Source: CAYYNP01 sp964472545 | Lineage (GTDB): Bacteria; Planctomycetota; Planctomycetia; Pirellulales; Thermoguttaceae | DNA length: 5,976 bases | Assembly (NCBI GenBank): GCA_964472545.1 | Contig: CAYYNP010000445.1 | Span: 1-5,976, forward strand | Direction: 5' to 3' | In this document: piece by piece, positions 5,835 to 5,976 of the stretch | Layout: each line of letters opens with the position of its first letter | How positions within the stretch are numbered: the first letter of the stretch is position 1 | The notes under the pieces: generated by a model | Databases searched by the model: none | Seen by the model: the letters and a program-made list of their open reading frames with translations, nothing else | What the model was told of the DNA's origin: nothing | Translations under genes and position numbers: made by a program

Positions 5835-5976
5835 TGGCGGATTCGTAGGGCGATCGGTCAATTATACGGGCTGCTCCCGGTCGGACGCAAAGCCGTGGAT
5901 TTCGCTCGGCTGACCGATACCATCTTGGCCGCAGCCACAGCCCACTCGGGTGGCAAACTGGCTCGCCTCCAGTAGG
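5835..5976. other. Right-edge region with no secure gene
   Basis: No gene can be assigned with confidence. A plus-strand frame ends at TAG 5973-5975 with a coding-like C-terminal stretch (LLPVGRKAVDFARLTD and so on), but its upstream part is not convincing. A minus-strand frame open from the window edge closes at TAA 5864-5862. No tRNA T-loop motif was seen on either strand, so tRNA-Sec is not here. A TTGACC hexamer on the minus strand (5861-5856) has only a poor -10 partner. Confidence 0.3.

Noticed and set aside
5835..5976. tRNA-Sec next to selD
   Set aside because: No TTCGA-type T-loop, long variable arm or 7-base acceptor pairing was found on either strand.

Overview
This 6 kb window is high-GC bacterial DNA. 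Its gene content suggests a member of the Planctomycetota, most like the Pirellulales. The evidence is a secreted PQQ-type beta-propeller protein of a kind expanded in that phylum, a multi-haem HzsA-related cytochrome carrying a discoidin domain, and a selenocysteine-containing SelD. The taxonomy is inferred from gene content only.

Layout from left to right: an inverted repeat at the left edge (1-26); a good sigma70-type promoter (67-95) and a GC-rich leader of about 115 bases; a plus-strand gene for a secreted PQQ-like beta-propeller protein (216-1547); a 21-base convergent gap; a long minus-strand gene for a secreted tri-haem c-type cytochrome (1569-4478); its promoter region, with a near-consensus promoter and a dyad over the -10 box (4517-4564); a hairpin that may end selD transcription (4587-4603); selD on the minus strand (4633-5664); and about 310 bases (5665-5976) with no secure gene, holding a short direct repeat and a small coding-like fragment.

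The main result concerns selD. A conventional reading begins at a TTG at 5613 and lacks the active site. Reading through an in-frame TGA at 5623-5625 extends the protein to an ATG at 5664. This restores the SelD amino terminus, with the TGA exactly at the catalytic Cys/Sec position (Gly-Sec-Ala-Ala-Lys). A stem-loop with the expected spacing of a bacterial SECIS element follows the TGA. The gene therefore probably encodes a selenoprotein that makes selenophosphate, the selenium donor needed for its own synthesis. The organism should also carry selA, selB and tRNA-Sec, none of which is visible here.

The PQQ-like protein and the cytochrome are both predicted to be exported, and their genes converge, so they are separate transcription units. 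No shared pathway with selD can be shown from the sequence. I see no mobile element, CRISPR array, rRNA or tRNA in the window.
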